Positions 33,395 to 45,487 of a DNA stretch of 64,000 nt are shown piece by piece. This DNA comes from Paramarasmius palmivorus (taxonomy: Eukaryota; Basidiomycota; Agaricomycetes; Agaricales; Marasmiaceae). The DNA is taken from assembly GCA_037176845.1 (NCBI GenBank), contig JAYKXP010000017.1, forward strand, positions 124,001-188,000. The letters are read 5' to 3'. Positions within the stretch are counted from its first letter, which is position 1; each line of letters starts with the position of its first letter. The position numbers were made by a program, and so were the translations under genes. The notes under the pieces were generated by a model. It was not told where the DNA came from and searched no databases. It worked only from the letters and a program-made list of their open reading frames with translations.

Positions 33395-36300
33395 TCACGA
33401 CCTACCCCAGAAAATACACTGTTTCTCAGGTGCAGGGTTGAGCTAAACGGAATCAAACGATAAGTACGCATGCCTTGGATCTGAGCACCAGAGCTACGGA
33501 CCTTGGAACCCTTTGGACATTTGAACGCTTCCGCGAACTCTGGGATATTATAGACCGTTCCGTCAACGCGGTAGTTGTTTGGCGAGTGAGGATCCGTCCT
33601 AATACGTTGAACAGCAGCAGCAGGTTTCATGCTTCGCGCCCAGATGCGAGCGTTGGATATGAAGAACAGTTGTTCTCTAGATTGTAAATGAGTCAATGTG
33701 TGGTTTGGTATACTAGGGAACACCTTGCCTCGTATAGTTCAATCCGGGTAATAGATATTCATTTCCTGCTTCATACGATTCCCTGTATTGAGCTTTCCAT
33801 GCACGGTAGGCTTGTATGAGACCAGTATCTCCAATGTTCTCTCCTGAGGTACTGCAAGGAAGATTTAATTACGATACGTTGTGGTGCGAAATGAACTTAC
33901 AAGTTTCCCTGTTACAAAGGAATGAGCCTGAGGCATGGTTTAGAAAGGACTTGCAACTCACATTAACATGAACTTTGCCGCCTTTACCATCATCGATCGT
34001 ATATCCTATTGCCAAATAAGCCTTTCGCTCTTAATAGTACACTCAAACACACACCATTGTACTGTTTCACAATACAATCTAACTTCTCTTGGTAACCTTC
34101 AGAGGTGGAATTGGTCCACCATTCTTCCAGCTTCCCGTCTTGATTGTACAATCGACCAGCAGAATCAAAGGCGTGCTATCCGAGTTCAGTGAGTCTTTCC
34201 ATGAAAGCTTACGGTGTGGTTGTAATCTTACTGTCAATTCATGAGCTGCGACATGCCCGAATGCTCCATAAGACAGATAACCCGGCCTAGAAACATCAGT
34301 TTGGGGTATGTACTGAGATGCGCTCAACCCACCAGTCTTTCTGGAAGAAGGGCGGCTGCAGAATACCTGCAGGGAAAACGATCTTGATACAAGCGAATCA
34401 GGCCCAGGAAGTGAACCATGGACGGGATACGTACCTCATTGGCAGGGGGATTGAAGTAGGCATTGACCATAGACGGGTACATCTCCCAAGATTCGGGGTC
34501 TCTTTGCTTACCGAGCTGGAACCAGCGTTTCACTTCGTCGTTGATCCTGTGAGATAAAGAAGGGCGTAAGATCATCGCCCCGATAGTAGCAATCAAATCA
34601 CGCACGAAGCACTCAAGACATTTTGGAAGTACTTGTCTTTGTGAATATCGACGAGGCGATAGTACATAGCGATGGAACGGGCGTTGTTCGTATCAGGAGA
34701 CAAGGGATAGCCAACTTTAACTCGAATGGCTTCAGCCTACGGAATCGCGGAATAAGCGTAGTGCTATCAAATATCAGAGTGATACATACCTTCTCCCGAG
34801 CTGCCTTGGCTGACTCCTTATCCATCCAGTCAATATTTTTCAATGACTTCCCGAATGCCTTGACGATATCTGAATTTATAACATCAGACCAGTGACACCT
34901 AAAGCTGAATAGACACCTACCAGTAATGACCTTGGTACCCTTTTCCCTTGATTCACCGGCAAATGTCTCGTTGACGAAGAATCTACCAGCAGCGAAACCC
35001 ATTGCTTCTTCGACTTGACGTACACAATACTCTGCACGATCACCGACAGCACCTTTCTTGATACCCGTCAAGGCTTCAACAAGGGATCGCTGAGCTTTCC
35101 AAGCATCGGTGCTCATTCCGAGATTAGGAGAAAGTGACAGAGCGGCGCGAACCATAAGGTACGCCTCAATCACATCCGATGAAGTCTGGTCAAGGATACT
35201 CGACAGTGACTTCGCGTAGGGTGGATGCGTCAAGATGACTTGTTCAGGGAAGTTCCGAGGAGCAAAAGAAGAGAAATATGCCGGGAAATCTATCTGAGGA
35301 AGTGCTTTGGTTAAGTTGGAAATAGGAGCAGGGTTGTAAGTTGCGATAGGGTCTCCCTGTAAGATTTCGCTGATAGTTGAGAAGGGAAAAGGTCAGAAGC
35401 GGGTCCCGAAGGCAAACTTGAAGACGTACAGGTCCAAGCTGGCATTAGCGATGAGGGATTCAAATTTGAGAATCTTCTTAGCCAGTTTGCGTGCTTTTTT
35501 GGCTGGACTGGAAGGCTTCTTGCCACCGTCATCGTCGTCCCCATCACCTCCCCATGGAGGCCAGGGCCAAGGTGGCCAGCTGTTATCGGTTTGAACAACC
35601 ATCGACGAGGACCCCTTCTTCGGTGTACGTTTCGCTTCGTAATCTTCTTCGTCATCAGTGACAGCTAAGAGAAGCTTCTCAAGAACATCTTGATAGATTT
35701 CACGGACATCATCGTCTTGGTAGTATTCCTGCAAGGAGTCTGAGGAGAGTACAAACAGACGAATTTCACAAAGACTGACTTTTGAAGGAAGGCCAAGCTC
35801 GGGCTGGCTGAACCAGAGCACCATGTGATTGGGGTCCACACCAACGTCTCCCTCGATATCGAAGCCAAATAGACCACCGATACCTGGAAGTGACGCTAAG
35901 TGGAGTGGGATATATTGAATCACGGGAAACCGACGTACCGCGAGAGTGAAGGAAGGCCAACGCAGCCGTTAAGCCTGTCTCGTTCTTCTCTTCATTTGAA
36001 GACAATGGAGTGCCTTTTCCTCGATACAAATCCTTTAGAGTATGTAAAAAGTCCAACAAGGGCTCTTGACCAATCTCATCCAGCTGATTTTCATTCAAGC
36101 ATGACTGGTAGAGACCTCGAAGCTTCAGTAAAACTTGCTTGTCATAAGGAGAGGTCCCGTTATCGGAGCTTTCAAGAATTTCCCGGATGACAACTCCATT
36201 ATCCTGAGCCAACTTTTCAAAATTGCCAAAACTGCCTTTATCCGCGGGTAAGGGATGTGACTTGAGCCAACCTCCGTTCGCGTAGTCGTAAAAGTTTTCG

Positions 36301-36962
36301 CATGGATCTTGCGACGTGTCAAGTGAAGAGAGGATAGACGCAGACAAGATGATACAATCTGCGTCGAGACAAGTAGGCTGCAATGCGCAGTCTCAGTCTA
36401 TGGGTCTATGAATGAAGGTAACCAAGACTCACTATTTCTGGCTTGTTCGTCGGGGAAGGTGGAATGGCAGTCGTGGTTGATATCTTGGTCGATGTAGCAG
36501 TTGCCGTTGATGTGGATGTTGCTGTTTCTGTTGCAGTGGCAGTAGCTGTCGATGTTGCAGTGTGTGTGACTGTTGTAGGGGGTTGAGGTTGTTCATGCTT
36601 TCCGCGCTCAACATTGAGCTTGTGCTGTACGCCTGCAAAGAGACCAATGAAAACCTGGTCCACACAAGTCAGTCGAGCAGAAACGAAAGGATTGATACCA
36701 CTCACGGCCGCCAAGACAAGTAAGATCAACACAAGAATGAGGAGACACTTGGTGAGAGGAGTAAGCGGTTCTTGAGCAATGGCATTGAGCCTGTCTGTGA
36801 GTGACTGATTCTCTTCTCGTTCAGAATTAAGTTCTTCTTCATCTGGATCCCGTAGCAACGGTGCTGACTCTGTAAATGGTCAGCATATACTGAAACTGTG
36901 GTCTAAGACTCCCCACGAGACACACCTTGGTCAGTTGAGGGCCTTGGTAGCCTGTCCGCCAT
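33395..36962 (-). CDS. M13-family (neprilysin-like) zinc metallopeptidase, type II membrane protein
   Basis: Start MADRLPRPSTDQ at 36962 gives an acidic cytoplasmic tail, then a membrane anchor (LTKCLLILVLILLVLAAV). A Thr/Ser/Ala-rich stalk at about 36440-36600 is likely O-glycosylated. The M13 N-domain starts DPCENFYDYANGGWLKSHPL. Substrate motif VNAYFNPPANE, zinc motif HELTH (HEXXH, formed across an intron at about 34170-34230) followed by FDSAGRLYNQDG, and third-ligand motif GENIGDTGLIQAY are all present. The C-terminus FKCPKGSKLNPAPEKQCIFW needs an intron with donor GTCCGT at about 33453-33512; without it the conserved C-x-x-W end is lost. A charged Trp/Pro-rich insert at about 35480-35665 interrupts the N-lobe. 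Confidence 0.92.
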
Positions 36963-37389
36963 GGTTGCGAACGGTGCAATGCCTCTCTTGCTGCGCTATA
37001 TACACGCTTGCCTGGAGGAGGACGCGAGGCAAAGGTATGGGAAGAGAATAAGGCGCTGACAGGCCAACCAGAGTAATTCCGGAATCGCCGGCGCTCACAT
37101 GCACACATCCGAGTATACGCACAGCCACATCATGGACTCGACATAAATGTTCTCTTTCTGTTAAAGACTTTCTCTTTGACTCGTCTTTTTCATCCTTTCA
37201 CGGAGCTCGAACATTCTTAAAGGTCACTGCCATGCAACAAAGTAGCCTCCCAAGCAACGAGGCAAATTACACGCTAGGACAAAGCAGGCAGTCTACTAGT
37301 ATCTTATAAAAGGACCCCAAAAATGCATCCTAAAAACTCAATTCCCGCCTTTCTTGCACTATAGATTGCGTTTGTCTCGCCCAGAAACA
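36963..37389. promoter_or_regulatory. Divergent upstream region; TATA box of the small gene
   Basis: About 0.4 kb between the M13 peptidase start and the next ATG. TATAAAAG at 37305-37312 lies about 80 bases before the ATG at 37390, a good core promoter for the plus-strand gene. Nothing else recognised. Confidence 0.5.
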
Positions 37390-37907
37390 ATGCATTCTAG
37401 TGTCTTCCCACTGATTCCCTCTGCTGGACACTCAAAAGTACCCGTGCCTTCGCATAATGCACCTCTTCCGACAAACGAATTCGCGACATGCAACGGCTGT
37501 TGTACCACTTTACATACATCTTGGTGGCCATATCACCAGCGACATTGCAAGCAGCTCCAGGAATCCAATCTGCTTCCCAAAAACGACGAAGCGCCCCAGT
37601 GGAATGGTTTGGAGACCATAAACGAATGGATGAATGCAAAGAAAGTTTTGCATGATATCAGAAACCCGAATTCCGATGTGAATACAAGGGCATCATTACC
37701 ATCAGCTAGGATGTTAATACAACGTGAGTACTTGTATTTGGTGATCGTAGCGCCCTTTCTCACCTCCTGGTAGGGGTAGCGTTTATAGAGGAAGTACGCG
37801 CGAACCCCAACAAATGCTTAGTCTGGGCAGGAAGTGACGAACATAGAGAAGTGGATGCAGATGTGAAGTGTAGTAGAGAGGCACCTGTGGGTTCCCGGTG
37901 GTGTTAG
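37390..37907 (+). CDS. Small Cys/His protein with a partial MYND-like finger
   Basis: Start MHSSVFPLIPSAGHSKVPVP at 37390. A cluster CNGCCTTLHTSWWPYHQRHC resembles the second half of a MYND finger (W-x2-H-x3-C) but lacks the full set of ligands. The next part is NGLETINEWMNAKKVLHD. An intron (GTGAGT..GGTAG, about 37722-37779) joins RMLIQ|R to VAFIEEVRANPNKCLVWAGS, and the frame ends SRWC with TAG at 37905-37907. About 157 residues. The TATA box and in-phase intron support a real gene. Function unknown; a shortened MYND protein is the best guess. Confidence 0.45.
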
Positions 37908-38673
37908 GAATGCAGCAATGAACGAGATATGATATTACCATTGATTGGAATATCCAGTTTCTGTTAAATCCCTCAACGAACAAGATGTGTAGTCCTTTCA
38001 ATTAATACAGCCAATTTGGATCTCCCGCCGTGAAGCTGAATTGATCTGCGCCTCCGAAGTTCAAGTGATACCCATCTGGTCGCGAAGGATTCAAGGAATG
38101 ATCGCTTCGGGCTCGTTAGCCACGACAACACAAGCTCCCTGTACCTATATTGGCGCATCTGATCGTTGCAGATGCCATATGGTGAATATCTATCCCGTTC
38201 TCCCCTTCGCGGCAAGTCGAATCTGGAAGGTTTCGAGTAGCCGCGCTACTTAGAAACAATGCAATGTCCAAGCGAGTATTGATCACTCGACACACAGGGA
38301 ACACCGAGCCGAACCAAAAAGGATTTCAACCCGAGATATCAAATAGTGGAGCGCTTTGCAATGGAAGGCGGGGGACGCTGGTCGAACTAGCACTAGCACT
38401 TACCCTAGCCATGGTTACACCGAAACTTGAGAAGGTGTAGGTTAATGGCCGAAGACGCCGCCACCAGAAGGGAAGGAGAGTATGAAAGCTTCCTCCTCGC
38501 TGGTTAAAGATTTCGTTATCTCCATCGCTCGTTGTCTTTACAGGCCCGGTGGATCAAAAGTCTAGAACCTTTGTACATATGGTGAGCTATATTAGACATT
38601 GGTACCAAACGTCCGTGTACAACATATAGTTAAACCCGAATACTCCTGCAACTATGCCTGCTCAAAGCGCTGC
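37908..38673. other. Gap without supported gene
   Basis: About 0.8 kb. Short open stretches lie on both strands (for example minus 37973-38215) but show no motif, and no splice pair joined them convincingly. It probably includes the 3' flanks of both neighbours. Confidence 0.4.
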
Positions 38674-40675
38674 CTATATAGCGACTCCATAGGAGATGAA
38701 TTCTGGGGTAGGAGTCTTTGGAAAAGGATCACTGGTAGGGCTAGAATCGACGTTTGTGGACAAGACTGGGCTGGAGCCGGAGGGGTGGAAAGCAGTAGCA
38801 CGGGTAGTGGGTTGCTCATCCTGAGATGATCTGGCATCTGTAGCTCTATATGGCTTCCATTGGTTCGTTTGGGAGGCATCGCGACTGAGGGCCGCGCGCC
38901 TCTTTAACACAAAGACTGGGTTTCTCTCCATGTCCTTCAACTCCTGAAACAACAGAAGAGGTTTCTCGTCATATGCCAAAACCCGTTCCGTGCAATCTCC
39001 ATCTGTGCCATAGCGTATGAGCATGGAATAATTCCTCCAGTCATTCTGTTCGATGCGATACTGTTTGAGGGCTGCCGGAAGAACTTTGTAAGTGGGGTCT
39101 TCGAGAGAGACTCTGAAATATTTGAGATTCTTCTTTCTGTGGGATCGTTTGGGGGTCGTCAGATTAGGAGTTGAGGATACGTATTTGTTGGGCATAGATC
39201 CCTGTCCTTCGTTTGGAAGTATTGTATCGAAAAAAGCTCCTGGATCCGATCCCACGCGCAGGCGGAAGTAACGCTCCAGTTCAAATGCCTGAGGCCTCAA
39301 CCGCGGGTTCTGCGATCAACAACGCTCCACCACATGCCAAAGGTTGTTTGGGCATACTTCGCTCAGCGGTCTCGAAGGTCTCTCCCCGTTTATGACACGG
39401 AATATGACTGCGCCTTCTCTCAATTCTGGAAATGGTGGTTTTCCGGTAATGATCTACGAAAGCGTTGATCAGAAAAGTCCCAAATGATCGTCCTACATAC
39501 CTCGAGGACTGTACAGGCAAATGCATATATATCCCGTGGGCCATGAGTATTTCCAGTGGTATCCCCACAAAGCAGCTCTGGAGCCATCCATCGAACTGTG
39601 CCCTTGATTGAGCTACTCGCAGTGCTATCTAACCGTTGACTTTCAACGATGTTGGCAAGGCCAAAATCCGCCAGACAGCATCTGCAATCGTCATTCACGA
39701 GCACATTGGCCTATATGTCGTTGTTAGTAATGAAGAGGTAAAGTCGATTTACTACGTACGCCTTTGATATCGCCATGAACAACCATGGGCCGAAGAGAAT
39801 GAAGATAAGACAAACCCGACGCTATATCATGTATCTGGAATAAAGCTCAACCAACGTTGAAGGTTCAAGTCGGGGCAAGTTCGCATACAGATTTTAGTCG
39901 ATCATGCTTGGGATTGTTCTTCAAGTATGTGATTAAGTCCCCGTGTGCCATCCACGGTGATACAAGGCAGAGGCCAGGAAAGAATGCCTTAGTGTTGACG
40001 CCGAAAAGAGGTAGCACATTGGGATGGTTGAACCGTACCCATACGAGAGCTTCGTTACAGAATGCCTGAATTTGTCAAAACATGACCAATGTACCCGAAA
40101 TGCAGCCACTTACTTTGGTTATTTCTGTCCTCTTTTGCTCGTCTGCCTCAAGATGAATCCGCAAGACCTTTAAACAAACCAACTGTTCCCCTCGAAACCC
40201 TTTCCATATATCCTAGAAGATGGGGATTAGTGTTACCCATGCGTGCTGAAAGGGTTCACATACAGAAAATCCGCCTGCTCGCAAGGGGTGCATTCCCTCG
40301 ATTGTGATATTGTCCACAAACAAAGAGGATGGAAGAACACCGTATTTTTTTGCTAGAACACGAATAACTTTTGAGCAGCGTTCACAGTATTCTCGATTCC
40401 TGGGGTCTAAGGATGCTTCCTACTCGATTAAACGATAATCAACTGAGTAGACAATATATAAAGCTTGGGTTTTCGCTCACCACCTGAAGTAGTTCTATTA
40501 TATGAGGTACCCACGATGGGTCTAACATGCGTAGAGTTGTAGCGGCTTCGGTGAGTGTTAGCTTCAACAATTCTCGAAGGCCTTCCACGGTGAGTATTCC
40601 CTCGAGTCCGGTATCGCTCATGTCGGTGGTCTGGGTACTAGTCGTAAATTCCTGAATAGGCCTCTTCCAATGCAT
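38674..40675 (-). CDS. TKL-like protein kinase with C-terminal Ras-association-like domain
   Basis: Kinase core: glycine-rich loop PLRAGGFSDIWKGFRG, lysine in VCLKVLRI, catalytic loop VVHGDIKGANVLVND, DFG segment CCLADFGLANIVES, activation segment IKGTVRWMAPELLCG, and DIYAFACTVLE with ERCWSQNPRLRP. All catalytic residues are present, with HGD for HRD, usual in the agaricomycete TKL expansion. The N-terminal part (LEGILTVEGLRELLKLTLTE) is helical and unassigned. The C-terminus departs from the common form: about 100 residues from FRVSLEDPTYKVLPAALKQY through YSMLIRYGTDGDCTERVLAY to DEKPLLLFQELKDMERNPVF, closely like the Ras-association domain of Ste50/Byr2 proteins. A Ser/Pro-rich tail ends at 38674. 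Start taken at the first in-frame ATG, 40675; an upstream exon is possible. Confidence 0.85.
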
Positions 40676-40902
40676 TGGACGTAGCTGTGTCTTGGACAAC
40701 TGAAATCAAGCCAGCATCAAACACATCCCGGCGACGTCCAGTGCAGACACATATACAGCGATGTCGCTTTTGTAAAGCAGTTCTCCCGGTAATCTATTCC
40801 TGGCTAAGTAGAGAAGCAAAGAAGATGGTCGCTGAAACGCTGGTGGACGTTGGGTAGACAAGAAATAGATACATAGATGGCTGTCCAGGTTCTCTGACCG
40901 TC

Positions 40903-42664
40903 ATGTCAACCCGTCTTCGTCTTCAGACCGACTCGCCTGGTCTTCCCTCTCTAAAAGCATGGTTCTCATTCCGCTCTGAAGATGTTCACACTGTCAGGGA
41001 ACTCAAGAAACAAATTTGCAAGTCGGTCAAGGTTCTGGATGACGCGAAAATCTCATCTGGCGACATAATTTTCGAGCTATCGGGCTTTGAGTTACTCGAC
41101 GAGCTTCATGTCGACGGACTATTGAAGGAAGAAGACTTGATTGTGGTTAGGTCTAAACCTGGGAGCTCTTCCAATGGAAAGAAACGGAAAGCTGAAGAAA
41201 ATGGTGCGTAGCATACATGGGTTCGAATGAATTGCTAGAAATATAACTTGTTGGATCTTAGCTGTCACACCGAGTAAAAGACGCAAAGAGACGCATTATG
41301 TCTCCTCTTCGGAATCAGAATCCTCGTCTTCAGAAGAGTCAGACGAATCATCGTCCGAATCTTCTAGCGACACTAGCTCTTCAGAGGAAAGTAGCTCCGA
41401 TTCAGAAGAGTCCGAATCCGAATCCGACTCCAACTCCGACTCGTCCTCGAGTGCACCATCGACAGCACCGATTAAGGTGGCTCCAAAGTTCGTTCCTTCT
41501 GCGCCCCAAGAAGCTAAGGAGAAAAAACAGTGAGTCGCACATTGACGCGTCGAACACGCACTCATTCCCGATCAGGCCTGTGCACCACATCCCTCCTGGG
41601 CATGGTTCTGCACAAACTCAAAAGAGAAATCAACGGCGTAGACTAAAAAAGAAGCATGAGGCCGCTGCAAAGGGACTCGTACCGCCACCGTTACCACCAC
41701 CCAAAGGGACATCCTCTACTAACCTCGCCCCGTTAGGCACAAAGTCTTCGCCAGTCTCAGAACCTCAGAAAGCGGAAAGTCAACCGCCCTATGTCCAAAA
41801 TCACGCGCAGGATGATCTGAATCTTTCCATGTTCTCGTTAGGGAACAAAAACAAGAAAAAGGGATTCAAACAGACTATGACATTACCGTCGTCTCAGAAA
41901 AAGATTATCTTCGACTTCGAGAGTGCCGCTTCCGATCTATCACTTCCATTTGCATCAGCGCCCATACCCGCACCTACTCATCCCTCTCAGCCGAACGGAC
42001 ATAGACCTCTCCCGCGACTCATACCTCCTTCGGAGAAGCAGGAGAAGGGACTCTTACCTCCTAACATGTTTGTCACGAGCGTGGATGTGGAAGCTGGCTC
42101 GGAATGGCAACGTTCCAAGAAAAAGAAGTCTCGTAAAGGTGCGGTGGCAGAAGCAAACGCTTACCTCGACGAGGTCCCCACCCAAAGAGATCAGGTGGCA
42201 GAAGAAGAGCAAGTCACCCTGGATTATGGGGAGGCTCTTGTTGCGGAAGATGGGATGGATGTGGATTCCAAGGCCGTATTAGTCTGGACCGTCGCAGACA
42301 ACACTTTTGACAGTCTCCCTAGCATTCAGAGAGCTGAAGGGCAAACATTGGCTAACATCATTCGTCCTGGGATCGTAATTGGTTGGAAGGTTTGTTCTTA
42401 CTTGGTCAATCTTAACGCGCGGCTTATGGGGATAACTACATACAGGCTCTTGCTCTAAACCCAGCAACTTTCTCTCCCGAGATTATGCTTCAACTAGCCA
42501 CTGTATTATCTACATCGCCGGATTCTTCTGCCGTTTCTATTCGTAAGATGATCAGACCGGGATCCGAGGACTATACTGGAGATGACGAATTAGACGAGAC
42601 AGTAGCGATTGACACGGTTTTTGAGAGCGGGTGGAAGGTTATTGACAATGTCGAAGCCGAATAG
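40903..42664 (+). CDS. Coilin-like nuclear protein
   Basis: Start MSTRLRLQTDSPGLPSLKAW at 40903. The N-terminal 85 residues form a ubiquitin-like or coilin-N-like unit (VRELKKQICKSVKVLDDAKI, LLKEEDLIVVRSKPG). A basic stretch and a long Ser/Glu/Asp-rich acidic tract follow (about 41300-41440), then KRNQRRRLKKKHEAAAKGL (nuclear localisation type). Proline-rich and Lys-rich segments lead to a C-terminal unit IIRPGIVIGWKALALNPATF, SPEI, RKMIRPGSEDYTGDDELDET and VFESGWKVIDNVEAE, which resembles the atypical Tudor domain of coilin. Animal and plant coilin scaffolds Cajal bodies. Domain order fits, but sequence is poorly conserved in this family, so the name is tentative. Confidence 0.6.
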
Positions 42665-42911
42665 AATACACATAACGCTATCATCATCATTTCATCTTCA
42701 TCCATCTCGAATGATCCAAACATATGCGCTTGTAGCCTAGAAGACATCACATCCTCGAGGACTTACGGCGGTTGAACTTCTTGAATCTTTTGAGATGTGA
42801 AGCTCCATCGCTTACATACATGCAATGTGCAACTGGATTTTAATAGCATTTGCCCACTTGGAGAAAGAGATCATATATCGGGTTGTATGTAGTAAAAACG
42901 TATCGACATGT

Positions 42912-45370
42912 TCATGCCTTATCCGAGACTTTCTCGGTTGCAGGCCCGGATTGGAATTGTCCTTCCGGCAGCTCATTCAGTTCGTCCTCCTGTGCGTCGA
43001 GCTTTCTGACGGATAGCCAGAACGCGATTCCTACAACAGTCGCAATGATACCAACACTTCCATAGTTCCATGTCAATAACGGATCCTCGACGAGTGCTGA
43101 AAACATGTCGCATTAACAAGACTCAATGAATTGGCAGATAGTCAAACACTTACGCAAGAATGCCTGAGATAGGGCAGCTCCTAATGCGCTGGTGAACAAG
43201 AAGGCAGACATGACCAAAGAACGCATGTTCTTCGGAGCTTTCGTGAAGGCATACTCAAGGCCAGTGATACTAGCCAGAATCTAGAATGATGTCAAGACTC
43301 GACTGATGGATAATATTTCATGAAGACTCACTTCACTCAGTGCGATCAAAACGTAGCTAATAAACCCAGTTAAGAAAGAACGCCCCCCCAGAAAGGTATC
43401 ACTCACGATCCAGTCTGAATCCAAACGTTGAGTGGTGACGGGTTGTTTGCACACTCGTTAGCTTGATATCCACATGGGCTGGTTTGATAGATGTAGTATT
43501 GGACAACTGCAGCCCAGGCCATCTAGAGTTTCCTCGTGGTCAATCACAATTCCTGACATAGGGGTAAATATAATTACCGCTGCCGCGCCAGTGAAGAAAC
43601 CACCTGTGATCTTCTTGAGCGATGTCCACCTGATGCCCCAGCGACGAAGAGCGGGATAGATCTGTCATTGAAGTCAAGGACGCTGTTCGATCGGTTAAGC
43701 CAAGCGACGTACCACGTAGTCACAAATGGGGATGAGGATGATCAACGAGAAGGGGTTCAAGTTGGTCATGATATCGTTCGGCAAACCCTTCGTGTCCATA
43801 GTTGCAGCCTGGGACGTCAAGTTGTGGTTGATTTGTCCATAGGTAAGCCCTTCGAACACTTGATTTAGGCAAGAAAAACTCAAAATCATAACGGCACTTA
43901 CAGTAGATGGGGTACCAAAGGAAGACAGAGCACGCTTTCAGACCACGCCTGACTTCGTCCACCCATTGATCATCAAAAGTCATCCAGTGTGGCTTTTGAG
44001 TTTGACGGCTTGGTTTCGCGTCATCCCAGAAGGACTCTGAGGTCAAGTTATGGAAAGTCTTCACAGGGTTCAAGCTCCATTTTCCTTTGGCAGCGAATCG
44101 CCAGAGTAGAATAGCTTTGGCGAGGACAGAGCCGGTTGGCGGCGAACGAATGTATCTCTTGCGGCCGAAGAAGAGAACGGCAGGACAGATCAAAAAGACG
44201 ATAGTGGGCAGCGTGAATGCTAGCCAGAATCCGACGTAGTTTTCCGCGTATACCATACAGATTTGCCCTACGAGATGAAGAACAAGTCAGTCGAAGGTTG
44301 GTACATTTTGATCACGTGACGACTCGCCTATGAGAGAACCTCTACGACACTCGCTGTCAGCGTTATATCGGCGTACACAGAAAGAAATACAAACATGTTT
44401 GTCGTTAGATAGAACAGCTGTGGAATGTTATAACAAACTGATCGTGCCGGCGTACATAGATACATACCATGTAGATTCGAGAAATGGTTTGTGCAGGGTC
44501 AACGATAACGCGCTCTCCACTCTTCTCTGTGATCACAAAAAGTTTATTGCGCCTGTATTGCTCAGCGACGAGAGGAGAGATGTTCGCCTTGAAAAACCCA
44601 GTCCCTGGGAATTACAAAAGTAAGCTTGGAACAAGAGGGAGCACGCAGATCTCACCTAGACCAGTGATAATCATGCCGAGCACGAACGTCGCCATCGCAG
44701 CGTTGTTCTTCTCAATGACTCCAGGAATAGCAGATACGACAAGGACAAGGTGCCCCACGAATGCTATGCCAATACCGACGTAGATGGTGTTGAATCGACC
44801 GAGCTTGGTGTCAGCAACGTATCCACCTATCAAAGGGCACATGTAGGCCCAGAACTGGTAGAATGTGTTTAGACCAGTGGAAGTCCGTTGGTCCCGACCC
44901 AATGCTCCTGATCGGGTATGTTCAAAACCGGCACCTGTTCGAGAACCTTCGGGCAGAGGCTGTTGGATGAAGTTGACCTGTAACAAAGATACCTCAGCGC
45001 TTGTACCAAGCACAGAACTCCAAGTACTCACGAAAACGACAGTAGAGCCATAGTATGAAAACCGTTCGGCCATTTCTACGATAGCAATGACTGTCGAGAG
45101 TGTCAGCCGTGCATCAGTCTCGTCAAGAGGTTACTCACGGAAAGCAGTCCATGGGATCTTGTCGGGCACACGCCTCAGGGTAGCCTTTTCTTCCTCCGTA
45201 GGGAACACCAATCCGTCGTGGATCCCATCCAGCTCGGGCTCCTCTGAGCTGCTGTATTTCCCGCTAGATGAATCGACCTCAGGATGTTGCCTTTTCTTCT
45301 CGGCCTCGTGGTAAGCAACCTCGTGAGTGGCGGCGAGTTCAACGACAGTGTCAGCCTGTAAGCCAGCCAT
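42912..45370 (-). CDS. PTR2: PTR2-type proton-coupled oligopeptide transporter (POT family)
   Basis: Imports di- and tripeptides with protons at the plasma membrane. Start MAGLQADTVVELAATHEVAY at 45370 with a long acidic cytoplasmic N-terminus. The first membrane region holds AERFSYYGSTVVFVN (ExxER-like signature AERFSYYG). The POT signatures follow: FYQFWAYMCPLIGGYVADTK, LGRFNTIYVGIG and FFKANISPLVAEQY. Later segments include YVGFWLAFTLPTIVFLICPA, the conserved ACSVFLWYPIYWLTYGQINH, SLIILIPICDYVVYP, and SLVMSAFLFTSALGAALSQA. About 12 membrane segments, ten or so introns, normal length. The stop is at 42912. Confidence 0.95.
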
Positions 45371-45487
45371 AGCGACGGTATGGAGAGGTAAGGAACCCGT
45401 CAGAAACGGGACCCATGCGGCCTGCTTTTAAGCCAAAGCATAGGCCCAGATCGGGCTGCTTGGTGGAGTGAGCGTTGATGGTCCTTC

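Noticed and set aside
36440..36600. Simple repeat encoding Thr/Ala/Ser runs
   Set aside because: It is in frame inside the M13 peptidase and reads as an O-glycosylated stalk, so it is not listed as a separate repeat element.
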